This document shows, piece by piece, positions 1 to 14,915 of a stretch of 64,000 bases of DNA (positions are counted from its first letter, which is position 1; every line of letters starts with the position of its first letter). A program made the translations under genes and the position numbers. The stretch is from Rosellinia necatrix (lineage: Eukaryota > Ascomycota > Sordariomycetes > Xylariales > Xylariaceae): contig JAGYVD010000001.1 in NCBI GenBank assembly GCA_021209875.1, positions 6,634,001 to 6,698,000 of the forward strand, read 5' to 3'. Below the pieces are notes generated by a model. It was not told where the DNA came from. It ran no database searches and saw nothing but the letters and a program-made list of their open reading frames with translations.

Positions 1-484
1 TAATAATGCGGATTAAATTTTTTAGCGATATAAATAATATTATAATATTTAGTTTGCTACTAACTTATATGATATTAAATTAAACCTATAACTTTTTTTT
101 AAAAAAACAAGCTAGAGCTAATATAATAAGCACCTCTCTGCTTTTAAAAAAAAAGATCGCCTAACACAAGCTATATTTCCGCTTGCAGCGCTTTAAATAT
201 AAAAAAAAAGAACATTAGTTAAGCGGACTTAAATTTAGAATTAAGTTAAATTTAACTTAGCTAAAAAGTTTAAACTTAAAGTTTAAATTTATTAACATAT
301 ATAAATTATGTTTTTATAATTTAATTAATAATAAGTTAACGTTTTAAAATTAATTAAAATTAAATTATCATAATATTTTATAGCAACTTTAAATTAATAA
401 ACTTAATTAAACTATAAATAAAAAACATAAATATTTTAAACGCAGCTATAGTTTTATATATAAACAAAAAAAAATATTATAATA

Positions 485-705
485 TTGTGATAGCCTATGC
501 CTGAAGTTATATTTATTAGGGTAGGAAATAAAGTTCATTTTTTAGCTAAGTAGCAGAAATTATAAACAGTATATATATAGCTTATAAAAGGCAGTTTTAT
601 AAAGCTGGTTAGTTTTGGTTATATTAGTCCAAGTTTAATTGTTAATTTATAAGCTATTTAATAATTATTTAAAATAAAAATATATAATAGTTTATTTATA
701 TTAGT
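485..705 (+). repeat. Repeat family B, copy 1
   Basis: Degenerate sequence including GATAGCCTATGCCTGAAG, AGCTAAGTAGCAGAA and a TATAAAGCTGGTTAGTT stretch. The same order of words recurs at 17,698-17,940 in a far less mutated form, so this copy has probably been hit by more RIP-type mutation. Confidence 0.7.
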
Positions 706-1921
706 TTATATGTTAATATTTTTTTCTAAATATTGTTTGTAATTTTTTTGTTTTTTAAAAAGATATAAGGTAGTTATAAGCTGTTTTATAGTTTTTATAT
801 TTATATTTTAAATTTATAAATAAAGTTTTTTTAAATTAAAACAAATTTTTTATTAAGTTTTTTTTTTTATAAGTTTTAATTTATATATAAATATATATTT
901 TATTAGTTTAGTTTATTAAAATATTTTAACGCTGTTTCTAAATATTTTATACTATTATTTTTTTTATTTATTATTTATTAGTTTTTATATGCTTTTTAAA
1001 TATTTTAAATATTTATGCGCGATTATTTTTTAATGTTTTGCTAAGCTCTGTTTTTTACTGCTTTATATACAGCTATATAAAGTTTTTAAGCCGCTTGTTC
1101 TTTTTTTTTTTTTTAATAATAATTAGCTTTATAAATTATTTTAATTTTTGCGGTGCTTTAATCTGTTGTTTAAGCTGTTTATAAATTAATTTTATTTTAT
1201 ATTATAAGCTGCTGGGCGTTTTATTATTAACACCATATCTGTTGTTTATTATTACAGTGAAGCTTTGTTTTTATTTATATTTTAGCTAGCTTATTAGTTC
1301 AGCTTATTAACATAGCTATATTTTTTCGTTTTTAAAAGTCAGTTTTAAACTGTTCGCAACTTTTTTATTAATTAATTAAGCCATTGTTTTTTATTATATT
1401 AACACAGGCTGTTTTTAGCTATTATTTTTATATTAATTTTATTAATAAAAAATAAAAATAACCTCTTTTCTTTTAGTTTTATCAGCTAATTTTTTTTTTT
1501 TTTTTTTAGCGCCTGGCGCTGCTTTTATTTATTTATAAGCTTTTTTAATTAAGTCTTAACGTTATTTACGCTTTTTTTTGCTTTTTGTTGAGCTTTTTTT
1601 TAATTTTTTGTTATTTATTTTTAAAAGCTTTTTTTTTTAAACTGTTTTTATGCTGCTTATAATAGCTTTAAAAGCCTTTTTTCTTCATGTTATTATAAGC
1701 AAGCTTTTTATTAATATTTTATATAGCCTTTTTTTTGGTTTTATTTATAAATATATTATATTATATATATATTATATTAATAAGCTCATAAATAATAATT
1801 TTTAGTTTTGTATATAAATTAAATTAATACTATCATTTTTTTATAAGCTTATTATAAACTAATTATAAAAAGAATATGCTATTATATATTATATATATTA
1901 TATAAATAAATAAAAATATTT

Positions 1922-2140
1922 TTGTGAAGCCATCCCGACAGACGACTTCCTTAGGGAAGCCATCTTGTCGGACGGCTTCTTTAGGGAAGCCTTCCTTTGG
2001 GAAGCTTTCCTTGGTGAAGCCTTCTTTCTGGATGGCTTCTAGGAATAGTTATACATTAGTTAGACTAGGAGATAAAGAGTAAATTAATCTTTATCTCTCT
2101 CTAACTATCTGATGCCTACTATTTAATAGCTAGCGACCTC
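1922..2140 (+). repeat. Repeat family C, copy 1 (GAAGCC-rich, LTR-like)
   Basis: A G+C island built from degenerate ~25-30 bp units that each contain GAAGCC or its complement GGCTTC, followed by TTATACATTAGTTAGACT and a pyrimidine-rich end with ACTATCTGATGCCTAC. The same end recurs at 17,330-17,515 and at 18,960-19,045. An LTR identity is a guess: no primer-binding site or coding region could be tied to it. Confidence 0.65.
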
Positions 2141-5100
2141 GGTCGATCCCTTTCCCCCCTGTATCTTTTTTACAAAACGGTCAGCCCCTCGGTAGACTTG
2201 TTTTCTTCAGATACATTCTGCCCAATTTGGTTGAGAGTAATACATAATTTTTAAACAAGACTGCCTTCTTTGTTTATACTATTAAGAAACAATATGTTAC
2301 ATAGAAGCTGTTGTCGCAGTTACTAAAAAACAGTTAGTTTAAGCTAAATAAAGCAGAAGCTTTTTTAGCTAATAATATATTTAATAGAATATATAAAACA
2401 TCGAACAGTATTTTATATAATATAAAACAGTATTTAATAAAATTTATATATTTTTAATTATAAGTTATAATTAATAATATAAATAAATTTATTATAATAT
2501 ATTTTAAAATTAGCTGCTTTATAATAATAATAATCTAAAACTAATTAAATTAATTTATATTATATATAAAAAATATAGTTTAAACAGCTAATAATAATAA
2601 ATAAAATTAAAAGCTTAATTATTTTCGTAAAAAAACTTGATTTTAATTAAATATCGCTAAAAAATAAACTATATATTTAAAATAAAAATTTTTTAAATTA
2701 AAGCTTAAATTATAAATAAATTAAAACTAAACCTGGAGCTAAAACAAACTTTATAAATATAAATAAAGCTATTATTAATTTTTATAAAAGTTAGTTATAT
2801 TTAAAAGCCGTAATAATATTATTATACTAATAAAAATTAATATTAAAAAACAGCTAATAAAACAGCGCGTTATAACAATAGTTAATATTATAATATTATT
2901 TTATATAATAACTATAATATTAGTTATATATACTAATTTTCTATAATAAAATAGCAATAATTTTTATTAGAATTATATATTTCTATTTATAATTATAAAA
3001 ATATTAAAAACAATAATATTTTTATAAGTTCAAAAGCTGTTTTTTATTAATTAAATTTATTAAAATATTATTATATAGCAAAAATATAAATAAATATAAT
3101 ATTAAACTATTAAAATAATAACTATGTTTATATAATATAAAAAAGCTAATTTATTAGTTGTTATAATTAAAAAATCTATAAATAATTTTTATATATTATA
3201 AAATTTTAAAATAGTTAAAAAGCTTTTAGCTTATTTTAAAGTTTTAAATAGTTTAATAAAAACATGTAAAATATAATAAAATATAATAAATTTAATATTT
3301 TTATAAAGTTTTTTAAAAGTTTAAAAGTTTAAATTAATATTTTGTATAAAAACTAAAAACAGAATATATATATATGTTTTAAATAATATATTTATAATAA
3401 AGCTAAAAATATTTTTAAAAAATATAAAACCTGGCAAAAAAAATATTGTTAAAATAAATAAAAATAAAATAATATAAATAAATTTAGTCGATAAATAGCA
3501 GAATTAAATTTTAAATATAATCAAAATATATATGCTAAAATTTAAAAACTAAAATTATAAATAAATAGTTTAAATTTATATTTTGCAATAAAAACTAAAG
3601 TTTATAAAATAACTAATATTATTTAAATTTTTAATATTTATTATATAACGTTATATAAATAATTAAAAAAAAACAAATAATAGTTAACTTTTAATTATTA
3701 AATAAAATTATTATATTAAATACTTATTTATTATTAATATTAAAAATTATTATAGCTAGACTTAAAAAATATTAATATATTATAATAATTAATTGTTTCA
3801 AATTTTTTATTAACTGTTAATATAGTTAAGCAATCAAAACAAAATAATAGTTATTTTATTAAAAGTTTTTATATATTTAAAATTATATTAATAAAATTTA
3901 AAAATAACTTAAGTTATATTTAACGTTTTATAAATAATATTTTTATATTATATAGCCGATTTATAGCAAAATATATTGATAATATTATAATATTTTTAAA
4001 AATATTAATAAATATTATAAATATATTAAAAAATTGTTTTAAGTTTTTAATAATATTAACTTTAGCTTAAAACTTACAAAATTATTTATAATATATTTTA
4101 TAATATAATTATTAAGGTTTTTAATACACAGCTTTAGTTTTATAATTATTAATACTTAAATTAAAACTATTTATAAATTAAAACTATTAATAATAGTTAT
4201 AAACTTAAAAGAATATATTAAAATAATAAGATTTTTGCGCAAGTTTATTTTTAAATATTAATAAAAGCTTTTATTATTATAAAAAAAAAAACAAAGCTTT
4301 TAATAAACATAAAAACAGTAAAAACTATATTTAAAACAATTTTAATGCAACAACGTTAAACAGCAAAAATTATATTTATATTAACTAATTTAAAAATATA
4401 AAGTTTTAAAATTATTTGAAATTAGCTTATAAATATTAGTTATTTTAAATATTAAAATTATAAAAAACAGTTTTTATTAAACTTACCGTTTTTATAAATA
4501 AAAATATAAAATAATAACATTTTATATAAGCTTTATATAAAATAATAAAAAACTTTTATTAATAATATTAAATTTATTTTATTTTTTAGCAAAACTTTAA
4601 CGCAGCAAAAAATAAGTTATTAATCTATTAAAAAAGTATTAATATTAGTTTAAATATATTATTAACTATAAACATAAACATAATTTTATATGCTGCTAGT
4701 AATAATATTAAAAAACTATTTTGCTATTTAAAGCATTATAGAATAAATAAGCTTAAAATTAATTAATGATTTAAAATTAAATATTTATTTTATATTAAGT
4801 CGGCTTAATTTTATATTAAATATACCATTATAATTGCTGATTTTATGTAATGCTAATAATGCTATTATTTAAAATAATAAAAAACCAAAAACGTTTAAAA
4901 ATATTATTAAAAACTTTAATTATATTGCAGCTATAAAAATTAAAATAAATAACGTTTAAAAAAAAGATTATTTAAAGCTATGAGAAAGATTTTTGTTTTA
5001 TAAAAATAATTAAACAAATAAACAAACAATATAAAAAATAACTATAATAAATATATAATTATTTAAAAAAATTAGTTTTATATTATAGCTGCTCATTAGT

Positions 5101-7289
5101 TTATTTTTTTATAAAATTTTTAACGATCTGTTCTATTTAATAAACGTTTAAAACGAAATAAAGTTATATATTTTAGCTGGTTGCTAATAATAATTACTGC
5201 AGCTAGCATATAATAAAAGTATTATTTTAGCTTTTAAAAATATATTATAAACTATAAAGCTTTGTTATTTATAATTTTTAAAATAAATATTTTAATATAT
5301 TTAAAATTATTTCTAATATTTTAAAGATATAACTAATTAACAAAACTATTAAAAAATTAAAACTTATTATAAAACTATAATATTTATATTATATTATTAT
5401 AATAGATTTTATTATTAAGCAATTATAAGTTTTAGCAGCAGATATTTTTTAAAAAGTAAATAGTTATATAATTTATAACTTTTTATGCTAGTTATTTATA
5501 AATTTTCTAAAAAAATATTATTAATATTTAAAAACGCTATATATAAAACTAAAAATAAGCAGAAGTTTTAATACTTATATTATTATTATTTCATTAAAAC
5601 ATGTTAGCAAAAATTATTTTAAATAAAAACTTAAAATTTATATTTAAATTTTAGCATATTTATAAACTAGAATAAATATATTATTAGAAATAACAAGAAA
5701 TTATTATTTTTAAACTAATAGTTAAAACAAAAATATAATTAAAACGTTAAAATTATTATTTATTATTATATTATATTTTTAAAACGCTATAAATAAATAT
5801 TATTTTAATATGATAATATAATTTTAATAACGTTAAATTAATAACAGTAAAAAAGCCTAAATAAAATAATATTAAGCTTTAAGCTATAAAGTTTTTATTA
5901 ATTATAAAAATATTTTGTTAATTAGTTAATGTTAATTTTTTTATTAATTGTATTAAATAAATATAAAAACAACAATTTAATTTACAGCAGCTAATATAAA
6001 AATTTAATATAATATTAAATATAATTTAATCTAATTTTAAATAAATAAAAAGTTCTTTTATATTTATATAAAAATATTATTTGTTTAAAAACTTTTATAA
6101 AAATAGTTATAATAATAAATAAAACTATTTATTATTTTAAAAAACTAAATAAGCTAATATATAAGTTAAACTTTTTAAATATTAACGTATATATTAAATT
6201 GTTTTAATAACATATTTATGTTTATTGCTGCTAAAACTAAACTTTTTAACTAAAAAAAAAACGCTTTAAATATATTTATATTAAAAAAATATAAACAATT
6301 TTATATTTTATAAACTTAAAACTGTGTTAGCACAATAAATTAATAAAGCAAATAAGTATTTAATAATAAAATATTTTATTTAATAAAAAAATATAAAGTT
6401 TATATAATAAATAATATTTTAAAACATTATTTATATAAAACGTTATTACATTAATAAAAGCTTTTAATAAAAAAAAGCTGGTTCTTTTAAAAAAACTATA
6501 TGTTAAACGCGTTAAAAAAACAAAACTTGTAAAAAAAATAAAAAAAAAATATTAAGCAAAAATTAGCAACAAGTAAATATTATCTTAATTATTAATATAT
6601 AAATACTACTCTGTACGGCGTAATAAATATAGCTGGCCTAGTTATTTAAATTAAATAAATTAAATATAAGCGACCTGTTTATTTAGTATATTTTGCTTAA
6701 TATATATAATTGTTTATTTACTCCGTTTTTTTTTAAACAAAATAAAACATATAAAGCTTTTTTATATAAAGCTTTTTTTATATTACTTATATAACGTATT
6801 TTTATTATTATTTTTTATTATTAACATATTGTTTAATATAAGTTTTATTTATTATTTATCATTCCTGTTTATTATTTAATATAATATTACTTTACTTATA
6901 GTTAAAATAGCATTTATAAAAACGATCCGCTATTTTATAGCCGACCGCGACAAAATCGTTGTTTTTAATAATAATTTAAGCTATAATTAAAGCGACAAGC
7001 TTATTTAAAAAAAAGTTTTAAAATTTATTTTTTATTACAGCGGTTAAATTAAAATAATAATTATAGCAGCCGATTTTTTTTTAAAATATTACTTATAAAC
7101 ATAATTAATAAGCATATTATAAGTTAATTATTAATAAAATAGTTGCTTAAACGTTTAAGCTATTTATAATTAATATAAAATTAAAAAAAACATAATTACA
7201 AAAAAAAATCGATTAATTTAAAATAATAACGCTTTATTAATTGCAAGCTTATTAATTTTTTAAAATTATTAAAAATATATTTTTAAAAA

Positions 7290-8868
7290 ATTAAGAAGAT
7301 TGGTATAAGGGTGGAAAAAAAGATGCCTCTGTTAATTTCTGCTAAGTAAGGAATTCTAGTAAGTCTAGAATTAACCCCTGCAGGGGTAGCCGTGGGCCAC
7401 CTGTTGCCAGCCGTAGCTTGTGCAACTTATTTTTAGCTTATTTAATTTAACAATATATAAGTCAGTAGCTTAATTAATACGGTCCCTTTTAGGGACTTTA
7501 TTAAAATGCCGGCAAACAGAAAAACAGCTATTATTTTTAATAATATGTCACGTTGTTTTATAAAGCTGTCCTCTGCGCTTAACCTTTTTTTTTATTTTAA
7601 AACAAAAGCTGTTTTTTTTTAATAATCGTTTATTACTTTTTTTAAATAACATAGTTAATTTTTAATATATTATTAATTATATTTATATTTTTAGCTTTAT
7701 TATTTAATTAAATAATTAAATTTATTTTTTTTATTAACGTAATGTTTAAAAATCCGTTTAATTTTATATATTTTTTATTATTGCTATTTAAATACTTATA
7801 TTAATTAATTTTTATTAGCTTAAATATTAGTTTAGTTTGTTTAAAAAATTATTTTAGCTATATATACGTTTTAAATAAATTATTAATATGATTAAATAAA
7901 TTTTATAATGCTTTAAAAATTTAATTTATAAGCTAAATTTTTAATTTTTTTTTATTGTTTAAAATTTTACGCGTTATAAAAATACTTTTTAAAAGCTTAT
8001 TAAATAAATAATATTTGTTGTATAAATATAATAATATTTTTTATTAAAAATAAATTATAATATATAATATTTATTATTATAATATTTTTTGTTTATGCTG
8101 CAGCAAAATTTATTACTAGCTTAACGTTTTATTTAAAATAGTTTTTAAAGTTTTTATTTGCTTTATATTTAATTAGTTAAACTAATCGGTAATAAAATCC
8201 AAAAATTTTAATAATTAAAATTTAAATAATTGTTTATATAAAATAGATTATATAGCTTATAATTATATAATATTAAAATTTTATTATAATATTAAATATA
8301 AGTTAACTTAATTAAACTTCAAGTTTTTAAAATTATAATAATATATTATTAATTTAATAGTTTAGTTTTTTTTTTAATAATCTGTTATTTTATAAATAAT
8401 AAGTTGTAATTATTAATTGTTTTATATATAAAGCTTTTATATTTTTTTAAAAGTTAAACCTAAATTTTTAGGTTTAATTAAAAATAATATTTTTAGAAAT
8501 TTTTAATTGTTTATTAATAGTTGTTTTATAAAAACGTTAGCTTAGTTTTTAGTTATATATTTTTATTTTTAAAAATAAACAAAGTTTATTTAAATATATA
8601 ATATAATATAATTATTATATAATTATATATATTATAATATTTTTATTTATTAACAGCTATAAAATATTTTTAATATTTATTAAAAATAGTTTTAATATAA
8701 AGTTAATTATTATTATTTATATAAATAATATATTTTTAAATATATTAATTTAAAACTTTTATTAGTTTAGACCTGTTTATATAATTAAAATTATAATTTA
8801 AATAATATTTAATATATTTTTAACTAATTAAAACTTGTAGTAAATAAAAAATGTTTTAAAATTTTTAT
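7290..8868 (+). repeat. Repeat family A, copy 1 (left arm of inverted pair)
   Basis: A degenerate element beginning near a motif reading GGTATAAGGGTGG and containing the island with the palindrome CCCCTGCAGGGG and GCCACCTGTTGCCAGCC. The same sequence appears in reverse complement at about 17,965-18,830 and as a short direct copy at about 14,715-14,915. Compared with the inverted copy it carries about 700 extra bases, roughly 7790-8505, which could be a nested insertion here or a deletion there. It is mutated mostly by apparent C-to-T and G-to-A changes. Boundaries are approximate. Confidence 0.75.
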
Positions 8869-11800
8869 TATTTTTTAAACTTACGTAATATTTATTATTA
8901 TATATAGCTTTAAATATTTATTTAATTATATTATATAAAACGTATAATTATTTTATTTTTTAATATTAGTTATAAATTAAGCTATTTATAATAAAAAAAA
9001 ATGCTTAAGTTTAAAAAATATTATAACGTTTTTATTATTTTAGCAAAATTTTAAAATATTTAGCTTGTTTAATATTTTATTATATTATATATTAATTTAA
9101 TAACTTTTTAAATTTCTTTTTTATTTGTTATTTATTACTGCTTTTATTATATATTTTATTACGTTTTATATTAAGTTTAATATTACTAGTTTTTTTAATT
9201 TTTATAACTTGCTTGTTTTATTTACAGCGTTTTATATTAATTTAAGTTTATTTAATACGTCCGGTATATAATTTAGTTTTTTAATAAATAATATATTTAA
9301 TATCTGTACTAAAAAATATATTAAAAGTTAACTAGTTAAATGTTTATATAATTTATAGCAGCTATATTTAATAATGTTTAATTAATTATATTTTTAATTA
9401 TTAAATAATTTATAAATATAATTATATTGTTTTTATTAAATTAAACTACTATTTATAGTTTTTAACAGCTTAAATAAAACAAGCTATTTTTAATTTAAAT
9501 AGTTTATATTTAATTTTAGCCTGTAACAAACTATAATTTAAATATATAATTTGTTTTATTTATATTAATAAAATTAAGCTTTTAAACTTTTAATTATATT
9601 TTTATTTATATAAAATAATATAATTTTAAAACTACGTTTTTAGCTTTATTTATTTATAAAAAAGCAGTTTTTTAAATTATAATATTATAATATTATTTTA
9701 CAGCAGATAACGTTTTAAATAGCTTTAAATAAAACTATTTCTATTTTTATTAGTTTATAATATATATTATAAATATAATAAATATATTTTCTTTTATTTA
9801 AAATCTTTTTTTTTATATTTTTAGCTAAAAGTTAGTTTTTAATTCTATAGTAATTCTGTTAATTAAACGTAATATAAAATCAGATTATAAAAAATCCGCT
9901 TTTTTAAAATATTTTTAAAAGCTTGCAAAGTTTTTAAAAACTAATTATTAAAATACTTATATTTGCTCAGCAGTAGTTAATAATTTTAAAGTATTTATAT
10001 AAAATTTTAAAAGCTTTATAAATAAATAGCTAATAAAATTTCGTAAAAATATCGCGATATTTTTTATAAAATAATATAAAATTATATTAAAATATTTAAA
10101 ATAATTTTATAACTATTAAAATATATAATAATATTATTAATAAAATATTAATAATAATATATATATTTATATAATAGTTAGTTTATATATTTTTATATAT
10201 ATGCTAAAAATTATTATATTTTATTAATATTATATTAAATTGTTTTAAATTATAAAAACTAATTATTATAAATATATTTTTAAATTTAAAATATATTAAA
10301 AATTAATAAAAAATCTTGTTATATTAATAATTATAATATATTTTTATTTAATAAGCTTTTATTTATTTTTTTTATAAAATAACAAGTAATTATTTAAAAC
10401 TATTATTTTATTAAGTTGTTAAAAATTAACTATTATTTAGCTTTTATTAACTTTATATATTTTTGCTATATAATAAAAACAAAATAAATAAAAATATTAG
10501 GTTATTTATTTATTATAACTAATTTATTTTATATAATTTATTATAAATATTATTTAATATTTTTATATTATATTTATTAAAAAATACCGCTTTAAATTTA
10601 ATTTAATTTTTATTAATTATTAATAAAAATATTTTAAGTTGCTTTTTTAAAAATATTTATTTCTTTGCGATTTATTTAAATATTATAAGATTTAACTATT
10701 TTAATAAATCAAAAAGCTTTAAACGTTTTTCGGCGTATATATAAACATTTTTTTAATAATAGTTTTAAAAAATCGCCTAATTTTTAAAACTTTTAAGTTA
10801 ATTATTATATTAAATATAACGTTTATAAAAAAATATTTTTATTATTACATTTAAATATACTATTTTATAATTAATATTTTTTATATAATATTAAACATAT
10901 TAATTATTTGCACGTTTAACATAAAAATTACTATAAAATTTAACACGTAATTTATTTTATTTAAATACGCGATTATTTTTACGTTTAATATTATATTAGT
11001 TATTACTATAGTTAATAAAAAATTTAGCTTAAATTTTATATTAGTCGCTATAATTATATTTATTAAAAGTTATTTATTAATTTCAGCTAAAGCTGTTTTT
11101 ATTAATAATAAAATAATAGCTGCAACTATAAAATTATTATTATTAATTTTTAAAAGCTTATATATATTTTATTATTTTTGTTTTTTAAATTTAATCTAGC
11201 TTAATATTTTTATAAATTTTAACAGTTTTATTAAAATATTTACTATTAATACTATTTTAAAAGTTCTAGCATTAATTATATTATATATATTATTTTTATA
11301 TATAACTATCAAACAAAAGCTTTAATTGTTTAATAAAAATTTATATTTTATTATAAAATAAGCTTTTTTATTTTATAGTTTTATATTTTTTAACTAATAA
11401 TTTTTATATATATTTATAATTATAATTAAATATATTAAAAAAATTATAAATTTATTTATTTTTTAGCCTAGCAAATAAATATTTTTAATTTATAATTAAT
11501 TATAATTTTATATAAATATAAAATATTATTATTAAGTAATATTTTTAGTTCTAAATAGTTTTTATTACTTATTTTTTTATATGTTTAAATATTTTAAGTT
11601 TTTTAATTCTATTTATTTTTTAATATAAAAATAAACTTGGCTTTTTAAGTTCGACCGATTTATTTTTTAAAACAACAAATTTAATTTAATCAAAGGCTGT
11701 TTTATATATTAAAATATTTAAAAAAGATTTGCTAATAATAATTTTTTTAATATTTAGGTCAACATAAATTTATTAGTTTTATTTAACTAAAAATAGCCTA

Positions 11801-14714
11801 GCATTAATCCGCAGATATATATAACTTAATTAAAATATTTTATTATATTTGTTGTTAATATTTAACGCTTTAATTAAAAAATCTTGCTGTTAAAAATATT
11901 ATTAGCTGTTTTATATATTATATTAAAATATATTTTTAACGCGTTATAATTTAGCTTTTTTTTATTTAATAGTTTTATTTTTAGCTTTAGTTTATTTAAT
12001 AGTTTTATTTTTAGTTTTGACGTAATTTTATAAATAGTTAAAAAGTTAATTATATAAAAATAGTTTTTAAAAACAGTATTTATAAGTATGCTTTTTATAT
12101 ATAATTAAAAAAATGTTATTTTTTTTAATTTAATATAAAAGTTATACTTTTTATATATAATTTTAAAATAATTTTTAATTTATAAATTTAATAATATTAA
12201 TAATCAATAAAAGCTAAATTTAGTATTAAATAAAAAAAAGCGCGTTTTTTGCTGTGATTTTGCTTAATTTTTTATTTATTTATACTACTGTTTATAAAAT
12301 ATATATAAAATAAACGTTAATTGTTTTTTTTAATTTTAGCTATAGTTTTTATAATCTAAGTATTTATAATTTTAATTTTAATTATAACTATAGTTATATT
12401 TTTAGTTATATTTTTAATTATAACTTTTAGTTTTTAATTATAACTTTTTAGTTTTTAATTGTAACTTTTTATTTTTTAATCGATTTTTCTGTTTTTTTAA
12501 TAATTATTACAATTTTAGTTCTACTGTTTGCAGCTTTTTTTGCGGCTGCTATTTTAGTTGTTATAACTTTTATTTTAGTTTTAATACTATTTATAGCTGT
12601 GTTTACGGCTGTTTTAACTTTAATTTTTAAAATATTTATTATTTATTTAATGTTTTTTTTAATCGGGTTAATAATTATAGCTTTTTTAACACGTTGTTTT
12701 AACAGCTAATATTAAATTTACTAAAATTATTTTTAGTTTAATATTTAAATATATTTTTTAATTTTATATTTTAGCTTATATTAGCTGTTTTTTATTTTAT
12801 ATATATAATCAGCTAAAGTTTTTTAATTTAAAAGTTAGATATAATTTAAAATTATATTTTTTATTAGTTGTAAATATTTTTATACTTCTGTGCTAATTTT
12901 TATTATTTTTTATAGCGTTTTTATAGCTTTAATATATTATATTTAATATTAAATAAACTAAAAAAACGCGTTTTAATTTTCCGCGATATTTTTTAAAATA
13001 AGTTTTTTTTTTATAAACTTTTAAAACTTTTTACTAGCTTACGTTTTAAATTTTTTTTATAGTTTTTAAACAATATATTTAAGCCTGCTTTTTTTATATA
13101 TAACGGTCGCTTATATAAACTTTGCTGTTTTATTATAATAAAGCTAATCTATTTAATAAATAATTAAATAAATTAATTATTTATTAAACGTTTAATGCTT
13201 AAATATTTTTATTTTTAATAATAACTTAATATAATTAATAAATAAATAAACGTTTATATAAATTATATTTTTTTGTTGGCTATATATTTTTATTATTAAA
13301 GTTTTTTATTTTAAATTAAAAGTATTAATATTATTTTGTTTAATTTTATTTATATTTTTTTGTTTTAACTGTTATATTTAATATAAATTATTTTTATTAA
13401 TTTAATATAATATAACTACGTTTATTATTATTAAAACTATTTAAGCTAAAAAATTAAATAAATTATTATTATTATAGTTTTTATTACAACAGTAGTTATT
13501 ACTATAACGCTTATAAAACTTGTTTTAATATTTAATAAAAAGTTCTAAGTTATTATTTTTTTTAAAAAAGTTTTGATTTAATAAAACGTATAAAAAAATA
13601 TAATAGTTGCAACATTTAATTTATTTAAAACATTTACCGTTATATTTTATATATTAGCTAAAGCACCGGTTAATATAGCTGTTTTATTTTTGTTTTATCG
13701 GCAGGCTTTATTTTAAATAACCGATCTACGGCTTTATTAGTTTTAATATTATTTTTAGTTAGCTGCAGTTCTAAGTTTTATATTATTAAAATTTAATATT
13801 AATATTTTTAAAAGTTTAAAAATTTTTAAACCTACGTAATTAATTTTAAAACTAAATTAAAAAATATTTTTATAGTTTTTATATTTTTATATAAAATATT
13901 AACTAAAACATCGGCTTATTTTTAATGTTTTAAAAATAATCGACAGTTTTTAATTTAAGCCAGGTTGTTTTAACAGCAGTATATTTTTAAATAAAAATTA
14001 TATTAATTTAAAATATTCTGCTAAAGTTTTTTAAAGTTGTTTATATTTAAACTTAATATATATAATAAAATATAATAACATAATATTATTACAAGCTTAA
14101 AAAATTAAACATATTATTAAAAAATATTTAAATATATATATAATATGTTTAAATAGCTGTTTTATATATAAATATTATTAGCTATTATTTTTAATTTAGT
14201 AACTTATAATTTAAAAGCTATAAAAAATAAAACGGTATAAACTATATATATAAAAAATAAAATAATAAAACTATTTTTAAAAATTCCAGTTTTTAATTAT
14301 AATATATATATTTATAATTATTTAATAAATATATTTACTAACGCTTTTTTAATAATAAATAAAAATAAATAATTTGTTATATTTATAAATTTAAATAAAC
14401 TTTAATTATTAAACACGTTTAAATATATAACTTTAATAATAATAACTTTTAAAATATAAAAATAAACTGCTAAACATTTTTAGCAACTATTTATTTATAA
14501 GCTTTAATAAAATATATAATTTATATAAAAAAATAGTTATTAAAATAACGTTTTATTTATATTAATTATTTAATTATAACCGGATTAAAACGCGCGCGCT
14601 TAAATTTTTAGCTATAAACAAAATCTTTTAACTTTAAAAATTTAAAAATAATATTAATTTAGTTTAATAATAAAATCTATCGGTTATATAAATATACTAC
14701 TTTAAAAAAATTAA

Positions 14715-14915
14715 TATAAAAATAAAAAAAAAATACCTTTATTAATTTCTGCTAGATAAGAAATTCTAATAAATCTAGAATTAACCCCTGCAGGGGTGGC
14801 CGTGGGCCACCTGTTGCCAGCCATAGCCTGTGCAACTTATCTTTAGCTTATTTAATCTAATAATACATAAGTCAGTAGCTCAATTAATACGGTCCCCTTC
14901 GGGGACTCTATCAAA
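14715..14915 (+). repeat. Repeat family A, copy 3 (about 200 bp end fragment)
   Basis: Direct copy of the first ~200 bp of family A, including the CCCCTGCAGGGG palindrome, GGGCCACCTGTTGCCAGCC and the CGGTCCCCTTCGGGGAC hairpin near its right edge. Similarity to copy 1 ends abruptly just after this hairpin, so the fragment is either a truncated element or a solo terminal repeat. Confidence 0.75.
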